The position numbers and the translations under genes were made by a program. From positions 1-42,906 of the IMG/VR virus record IMGVR_UViG_3300020429_000723: a stretch of DNA of 42,906 bases; one strand, 5' to 3'. The notes beneath the pieces were generated by a model. That model made no database searches. It was not told the origin of the DNA and saw nothing but the letters and a program-made list of their open reading frames with translations. Of this stretch, positions 38,443-42,906 are shown one piece after another (position 1 is the stretch's first letter; each line of letters starts with the position of its first letter). This DNA comes from a virus.

Positions 38443-38677
38443 AGCCTACGCCACTTCCGTTCCGACGGTTGCGCTCGCCTCAATCGATTTCCTGCCGGGT
38501 CAGCCGGTGGATGCTTCCTTCCGGCAAATACGCGTTGCCGGTCCTGCCGGGCCGAATGGTCCATCGGCCTATGACGTGGCCGTGTCGCAAGGCTTTGCCG
38601 GCACGGAAGCGGAATGGCTTGCAACCCTTGTCGGCCCACCCGGCGAAGTCACGACCATCGATGGAGGATTTTTCTGA
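38432..38677 (+). CDS. Short fibre-like protein with collagen-type motif
   Basis: An 81-residue protein. VAGPAGPNGPSAYDVAVSQG and GFAGTEAEWLATLVGPPGE form the collagen-like G-x-y and G-F-x-G-T-E-A-E-W-L motif found at phage fibre attachment points. The gene is coupled to the next fibre gene by TGATG, so the two likely assemble together. Confidence 0.75.
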   Translation: MSAKAYATSVPTVALASIDFLPGQPVDASFRQIRVAGPAGPNGPSAYDVAVSQGFAGTEAEWLATLVGPPGEVTTIDGGFF

Positions 38678-39501
38678 TGGCAAACGAAATCAAACTGAAG
38701 CGCCGGACAGCGGGTGCCGTGGGTGCGCCCGTCGCCCTGAAATCCGGGGAGCTGGCATGGAACCAGGTGGATGACACCATCTATGGCGGCAAGGGCGATG
38801 ACGGCGGTGGCAATGCCACATCCGTTGTGCCGGTCGGCGGGGAAGGGCACTTCGCGAAGAAAGACAGCCCGGCCCTGACGGGCACGCCAACGGCGCCAAC
38901 GCCGGCGGGCGGAGACAATACCACGAAACTTGCCACCACGGCCTTTGTCCAGAATGCGGTCGGCGCTGCCGGCGGCGGTGACATGCTGAAATCCGTGTAC
39001 GATGGAAACGATGACGGCAAGGTGGATGCAGCGGACACTGCCGATGCGGTGCCGTGGACGGGCGTGACCGGGAAGCCTGCCGAGTTCGCCCCGGCCGACC
39101 ATGATGCGGCGAAGATCACAACGGGCACGATCGATCCGGCCCGCCTGCCGGCGACGGTCTTTTCCGCGCCGGTGGTCTCCAGTGGCGCCATTGCCGATGT
39201 CACGGCCCCGCAAGAGGCAGACATCGTCGCGGGCACGGTTGTGGTGACAACGGACGGGCGGCGCTGGACCTATTCCGGCACCGGCGACAAGACGCTGGAG
39301 GCCTCCTATACCGAAATGGCGGACGTGACGCCGGAATGGTCTGTCATTGCCAACAAGCCTTCCACCTTCGCCCCGTCCGCGCATACGCACACGCTGGCGG
39401 ATGTCTCCGATGCCGGCAGCATGGCCGGGCAGGATTCGGACAATGTGGCCATCACGGGCGGGGCCATCAATGGCATCACGCTGGACGGGGGCACGTTCTA
39501 G
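38677..39501 (+). CDS. Tail fibre protein with dockerin-like Ca2+ loop
   Basis: A 274-residue protein. It has the tail-fibre repeat ALTGTPTAPTPAGGDNTTKL with ATTAFVQNAV, then residues 109-120 (DGNDDGKVDAAD), which match a canonical 12-residue EF-hand/dockerin Ca2+ loop. Further repeats occur with DVTPEWSVIANKPSTFAPSA and AHTHTLADVSDAGSMAGQ. It would be trimeric at the tail tip. Ca2+ dependence is inference from the loop. Confidence 0.82.
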   Translation: MANEIKLKRRTAGAVGAPVALKSGELAWNQVDDTIYGGKGDDGGGNATSVVPVGGEGHFAKKDSPALTGTPTAPTPAGGDNTTKLATTAFVQNAVGAAGGGDMLKSVYDGNDDGKVDAADTADAVPWTGVTGKPAEFAPADHDAAKITTGTIDPARLPATVFSAPVVSSGAIADVTAPQEADIVAGTVVVTTDGRRWTYSGTGDKTLEASYTEMADVTPEWSVIANKPSTFAPSAHTHTLADVSDAGSMAGQDSDNVAITGGAINGITLDGGTF

Positions 39502-39504
39502 GCC

Positions 39505-39756
39505 ATGTCTGTGACCATGCTGCAGAAGCGCGGCACGCGGGCGCAGATCGATGCGGCAGCGGCGGCGGATGAGTTGCAGGCGGGTGAGTTCTATCTGATC
39601 ACGGATGAGGACAATGTCGCCATGGCTACCGGGACGGGCACCTATGAGACCTATGTTAAGGCGAAAGGCTTCAAGGCCATCGAAGTCCTGACGCAGGCGG
39701 AATATAACGCCCTCTCGCCGCCGGCTGCCGGCACTGTCTACGTAATCAGCGGGTGA
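39505..39756 (+). CDS. Small upper-tail-fibre-like protein
   Basis: An 83-residue protein: MLQKRGTRAQIDAAAAADELQAGEFYLITDEDNVA, then FKAIEVLTQAEYNAL and TVYVISG. The pattern L-x-x-G-x-F-Y-L-I-T-D-x-x-N matches small phage fibre assembly domains. It is closely spaced with the fibre and adhesin genes. Confidence 0.65.
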   Translation: MSVTMLQKRGTRAQIDAAAAADELQAGEFYLITDEDNVAMATGTGTYETYVKAKGFKAIEVLTQAEYNALSPPAAGTVYVISG

Positions 39757-39759
39757 GTC

Positions 39760-40575
39760 ATGCCGATACGATTTGGCAGCGAACCGGGTTCGCTGGGCGG
39801 CGTCGATAAGGTCTATGTCGGGTCGGACCTGGTCTGGCCGGTGTCCACGCTGTGGACGCCGGAGCAGTTCGGCGCGGATCTTCTTGTCTGGCTGGATCTG
39901 CAGGATGTCGCAACGCTGACCGTCAATGGCAGCAGTCGCATGGATGGGATTGCCAATAAGGGATCGCTTGGCGGATCACTGCTGGCGCAGGCAACCAATC
40001 GGCCCATTTATGGTGCCACCTACCGGAATGGCCTGCCTGCCATCTTCAATGACAATACATGGGACAATGGCCTTGCGGCGTCAATTGGCGCAAGCCTGCC
40101 GGCGGGCGATGCGGCCAGTACTATGGTTGGTGTCGGCTGGATGACAGTCAATGACGGCGCTGCCAGCGCATTGATGAATTGGGGGGATCTCAATTCGGTT
40201 CTGTCGTATCGCTGGATCGTCGGATACTTCGGTGATCTGTATGGGGACTATGGCGGGTCGGGCCCGCAAGGTGGGAATCCGTGGGTGAATGTGGACCGGG
40301 TCGCGTCTTATGAGCACGAACCCGGCACGAACTACGCCACGGAAAGTGGCGCGGACTTCACGCCGGTTGCCGAAGACGTGCTGACCACAACAACCGCGCA
40401 ACAGCTCCAGATCCTGCGCGCGCCCAATGTCGGCATGCAGGAGGCGATGATCCTGAGCCGTAAGCTGACCAGCGATGAGCGGCTGAAGCTGCATGGCTAC
40501 CTGCATCACAAATGGGGGCTGACGGCAAACCTGCCGGGCGCGCATCCTTACAAATCCGCCGCGCCAACGGTCTGA
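39760..40575 (+). CDS. LamG-like adhesin of the tail
   Basis: A 271-residue protein. Residues 1-30 are an anchor (IRFGSEPGSLGGVDKVYVGSDLVWPV) that contains palindrome site 4. The remainder resembles concanavalin-A/LamG lectin-like domains, with WLDLQDVATLTVNGSSRMDG, MNWGDLNSVLSYRW and the ending MILSRKLTSDERLKLHGYLHHKWGL. The last motif is a recurrent end of such phage lectin domains. It would bind surface glycans. Confidence 0.8.
   Translation: MPIRFGSEPGSLGGVDKVYVGSDLVWPVSTLWTPEQFGADLLVWLDLQDVATLTVNGSSRMDGIANKGSLGGSLLAQATNRPIYGATYRNGLPAIFNDNTWDNGLAASIGASLPAGDAASTMVGVGWMTVNDGAASALMNWGDLNSVLSYRWIVGYFGDLYGDYGGSGPQGGNPWVNVDRVASYEHEPGTNYATESGADFTPVAEDVLTTTTAQQLQILRAPNVGMQEAMILSRKLTSDERLKLHGYLHHKWGLTANLPGAHPYKSAAPTV
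39779..39793. repeat. 15-bp palindrome GCGAACCGGGTTCGC, site 4
   Basis: Near the start of the adhesin gene, encoding SEPGSL in the same phase as site 3. One more base pair on each side (A...T) keeps the palindrome. Confidence 0.8.
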
Positions 40576-40622
40576 CGCGGACTCCCTGAACCTGAACCTT
40601 GCAAGCTCGAAAGGAGCATTCC

Positions 40623-40991
40623 ATGGACTTCAACAAAACTGACAGCGGTGTGGCCATGCGCATGGCGCTGGTAGGCATGACGCCGCTGTTTTCGCAGCTG
40701 ATCGCGAACAGCCCCAAAGTGAAGGCGATTGTGGCGAAAGCCGCCGAAGCAGAGCAGGCCCTGAACCAGGCGCATGCGGACGGCAAGGCCCTGCTACAGG
40801 AGGCGCTGGCGAAAATCGAGGCGGCTGATGCTGATGTCCTGGCGCGCTATGCCGAGTTCCGGGAAGCGATCGGTGACCTGCTGTCCGAGAATGGCCTGCA
40901 GGGCGTGGTGGATGATTTCGAGGCCAGCAGCAAGGCGCTGCAGGCACCGGACGGCACGGCACCGCAGCCTGCCCAGACGCCGGCAGGCTGA
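40623..40991 (+). CDS. Small helical unknown protein
   Basis: A 122-residue protein from ATG 40623, six bases after GGAGC. MALVGMTPLFSQLIANSPKV and then a helical stretch VAKAAEAEQALNQAHADGKALL with an Ala/Pro-rich tail. No membrane segment is clear. It sits between the adhesin and DUF1353 genes. No family is recognised. Confidence 0.55.
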   Translation: MDFNKTDSGVAMRMALVGMTPLFSQLIANSPKVKAIVAKAAEAEQALNQAHADGKALLQEALAKIEAADADVLARYAEFREAIGDLLSENGLQGVVDDFEASSKALQAPDGTAPQPAQTPAG

Positions 40992-40997
40992 CGGGCC

Positions 40998-41558
40998 ATG
41001 TTCTGGACGCCTCACTATGTGCGCCCGGCAACGGTGGAGGTTGCGCGGGGCCTGGTCCTGCACTCATCCGAAGTCGAGGAAACCGGCACGCTCCGGCAGG
41101 GGCGTCCGGAATACCTGATCAAGCGGAAGCTCTGGTACCGGGACTTCGAAGTACCGGCAGGCTTCATTTTTGACATCCATTCGCTGCCCCGGCCCCTGAG
41201 GCTATGGCAGCCAAAGCATCCGCAATGGTGGGGGCCTGCGGCCATCCATGATTGGGCGCTGGAAAGCGGGCTGATTTCGCTGAAGGAAGCGAACCAGCTC
41301 TACAAGGCGGCGATGCAGGATCTGGGCGTCATGTGGCTTCACCGGGAGGTGGCCTTCGCGGGTGTCGAATTCGCGCGCCATACCTTCCCCGATCGCATCA
41401 CCCGGATCGATCCGGACAATGCGGACCTGGTGGAGGCCGTGGCGGGCCGGGACGCTGTCTATCATGAGCGCGGACCCGGTTTGCGCCGGGCGGTGTTCAT
41501 GGCCGCAAAGTTTGCCGCCACGGGCTATCTGAGAAGCAAGGGAATCCCGCTGCCATGA
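40998..41558 (+). CDS. DUF1353 protein
   Basis: A 186-residue protein. WYRDFEVPAGFIFDIHSLPRP, then WWGPAAIHDWALESGLISLKEANQLYKAAMQDLGV, are the DUF1353 signatures (D-x-x-S-x-P and A-x-x-H-D-x-x). The family is common beside phage lysis genes, without a firm role. It overlaps the endolysin start as ATGA. Confidence 0.88.
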   Translation: MFWTPHYVRPATVEVARGLVLHSSEVEETGTLRQGRPEYLIKRKLWYRDFEVPAGFIFDIHSLPRPLRLWQPKHPQWWGPAAIHDWALESGLISLKEANQLYKAAMQDLGVMWLHREVAFAGVEFARHTFPDRITRIDPDNADLVEAVAGRDAVYHERGPGLRRAVFMAAKFAATGYLRSKGIPLP

Positions 41559-42181
41559 GCAATGTCACAGCCATCTATTCCCCCAATTTCCGCATGGCCA
41601 TGGCAGAGACGCTGAGCCATGAGGGCGGCTATGCCAATCATCCGGATGATCCGGGCGGCGTGACCATGCTTGGGATCACCAAAAAGACATGGGCGCGCTG
41701 GACCGGCCGGAAAGTGCGGGATGTTCCGGATGAGGAAATGCGCACGCTGACGGTGGAGCAGGGCCTGCCGCTCTATCACGCCTGGTATTGGCAGCCCGTC
41801 CGCGCGGATGAATTGCCGGGCGGTCTGGATTTCGTCATCTTTGACATCGCCGTCAATTCAGGTCCGGGCCGTGCGGTCCGTATGCTGCAGAAGGCGATCA
41901 ACCGGCTGGGGCGCATCCATATTGAGGTGGATGGCATGATCGGTCCGAAGACGCTGTCAGCGGCATCGAAAATCAACGTGTTCGATCTGATCAATGAAGT
42001 GGGCAATACCCGCCTCTGGTTCTATTTCGATCTGTCGACGTTCAAGACGTTCGGCAAGGGCTGGGTGCGCCGTCTTCTGGCGGTGACCAGCTTTGCCACG
42101 GCCATGGCGCTTGGCCGGGCGGAATTCATGATCATGGCCCGGCAGGGAGTCGCCTTGCCGGAACACAAGCAGGCCGCCTAG
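41555..42181 (+). CDS. GH108-type endolysin
   Basis: A 208-residue muramidase-like protein. ETLSHEGGYANHPDDPGG (residues 18-35) carries the catalytic-type Glu E23 in the E-G-G-Y context of GH108 enzymes. It continues with TMLGITKKTW, ARWTGRKVRDVPDEEMRTLT, YHAWYWQPVRADELPGGLDF, DIAVNSGPGRAVRMLQKAIN and DGMIGPKTLSA. It degrades peptidoglycan to release phage. There is no signal peptide at the start, so it needs a holin, and two hydrophobic proteins follow it. Confidence 0.9.
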   Translation: MSNVTAIYSPNFRMAMAETLSHEGGYANHPDDPGGVTMLGITKKTWARWTGRKVRDVPDEEMRTLTVEQGLPLYHAWYWQPVRADELPGGLDFVIFDIAVNSGPGRAVRMLQKAINRLGRIHIEVDGMIGPKTLSAASKINVFDLINEVGNTRLWFYFDLSTFKTFGKGWVRRLLAVTSFATAMALGRAEFMIMARQGVALPEHKQAA

Positions 42182-42184
42182 GCC

Positions 42185-42325
42185 ATGCGGCGCGCTGCGC
42201 GGGCAATCCTGATCGCCGCCGCTTTCCTGTTGCTTACCCTTATTCTCGGTCTCGGCTTCGCTGATCTCATGATGGCGCAGCGTGGGAATCTCTACCCGTC
42301 AGACAATGAAAGGACTGACCAATGA
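42185..42325 (+). CDS. 46-residue one-TM protein, holin or spanin candidate
   Basis: A short gene read directly from the sequence: basic start MRRAAR, then a strongly hydrophobic segment (residues 8-26, ILIAAAFLLLTLILGLGFA), then a short polar tail. It starts 3 bp after the endolysin stop and overlaps the lipoprotein gene as ATGA. N-in single-pass topology is expected. It could be a pinholin-like protein or part of a spanin; no family is recognised. Confidence 0.6.
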   Translation: MRRAARAILIAAAFLLLTLILGLGFADLMMAQRGNLYPSDNERTDQ

Positions 42326-42906
42326 AATTGTTCTCTATTGCTGCGTGCCTTGCGCTCGCTGCCTCACTTACGGGCTGTGCTGGATTCGCGCTTCCCAGCG
42401 TCATGGACAAAGATGCATCGCCGCGGACGGCGGCGGTTGTCGTGAAGAATGACATCGCGGGCGCGATCGCGGATCTGGCGGATCTCTGCGAGGGTGGCAT
42501 CCTGCAGCCCGATACAAAAGCTGTGATCGCTGAACATGGCCCGGCAATCCGCAAGGGGGTTGGCGCTTATGCGGACAGTGCGGCAGCCTGTGTGGTGATC
42601 GATGGCCGCCTCCAGACGGACCCGACTGCCGGGGAGTCCTGCGCGCGCGGCGATGTCCAGGCGGTGACTTCGCAACTTCCTGATTTGTTGACGGATGCGG
42701 GGCGCGCAATTGGTCTCGATAACCCTACAGGCTACCGGGTATTCTGGGCGGGCTTTGCCGCACGCCGGATCATCGGCACGAATACGGGCGGCGTCATCGA
42801 CGGTTTTTCGAAAGATCCGGACATCCCGCTGGAGGACTACCTTGCCGTCTGGAAGCCTGTCCAGGCGGATGCCGATCGCCTGATGGCCTGCGCCCGCAAG
42901 GGCTGA
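42322..42906 (+). CDS. Lipoprotein of the lysis region
   Basis: A 194-residue protein with a signal peptide and lipobox: MKLFSIAACLALAASLTGC, cleaved before C19. The mature chain is largely alpha-helical, with HGPAIRKGVGAYADSAAACVV and RVFWAGFAARRI, and has four additional cysteines. It overlaps the one-TM gene, so the pair could form a spanin (inner and outer membrane parts), but the chain is longer than most outer spanins. Superinfection exclusion is another possibility. Its stop is the last codon of the window. Confidence 0.65.
   Translation: MKLFSIAACLALAASLTGCAGFALPSVMDKDASPRTAAVVVKNDIAGAIADLADLCEGGILQPDTKAVIAEHGPAIRKGVGAYADSAAACVVIDGRLQTDPTAGESCARGDVQAVTSQLPDLLTDAGRAIGLDNPTGYRVFWAGFAARRIIGTNTGGVIDGFSKDPDIPLEDYLAVWKPVQADADRLMACARKG

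Noticed and set aside
1-42906. tRNA genes, CRISPR arrays, diversity-generating retroelement, toxin-antitoxin pairs and attachment sites
   Set aside because: No tRNA-like fold, reverse transcriptase, template/variable repeat, spaced repeat array, recognisable toxin pair or end repeat was seen when reading the window.

Overview
The window reads as an almost complete temperate, long-tailed (siphovirus-type, HK97-like) prophage in a GC-rich alphaproteobacterium. The host assignment is inference. It rests on the high GC, the integrase N-terminal module, a protein with a GcrA-like zinc-finger tail and the general style of the head and tail genes. No host gene, tRNA or attachment site is recognisable. 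The window starts and ends exactly on stop codons, so both att sites probably lie just outside it.

Layout. (1) 1-5436, leftward: an HNH-like protein, a small unknown, a tyrosine integrase, an AlpA/excisionase-like HTH protein, two small unknowns, a ParB-like protein and an XRE regulator. Nearly all are joined by ATGA, GTGA, TAATG or TGATG overlaps. (2) 5437-7114: promoter/operator DNA, a leftward DEDDh exonuclease-BRCT protein and a CI-like repressor facing a Cro-like gene. (3) 7115-17945, rightward early genes: small membrane and zinc-finger proteins, an adenine methyltransferase, an ASCH-domain protein, a GcrA-like protein, a complete DNA sliding clamp (DnaN), many small unknowns, a replication initiator with an internal candidate origin, and a basic protein in the late-regulator position. 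(4) 17946-18699: structured non-coding DNA, a degenerate HNH protein and a candidate cos region. (5) 18700-28163, head and tail start: terminases, portal, protease, capsid, a strong terminator, connectors, tail terminator, tail tube, and a G/GT chaperone pair with a textbook -1 frameshift signal. (6) 28156-40575, tail: tape measure, tip proteins, beta-helix tailspike, fibres and a lectin-like adhesin. (7) 40623-42906: DUF1353, a GH108-type endolysin, a 46-residue one-TM protein and a lipoprotein.

The most unusual signals are not ordinary genes. First, a palindromic element of about 55 bp is inserted in frame into three unrelated proteins (ParB-like, XRE regulator, ASCH protein), and the diverged third copy has compensatory changes that preserve both stems. 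Second, a perfect 15-bp palindrome (GCGAACC, one G or C, GGTTCGC) occurs four times, twice in control regions and twice in frame inside structural genes. A ParB-like protein is encoded nearby and is a candidate reader. Other leads are an orphan sliding clamp, an origin-like iteron cluster inside the initiator gene, reuse of integrase end-modules in neighbouring genes, and several strongly folded non-coding stretches.

All calls come from reading the sequence. No database search or folding program was run, so family names are by motif recognition and stems were paired by eye.
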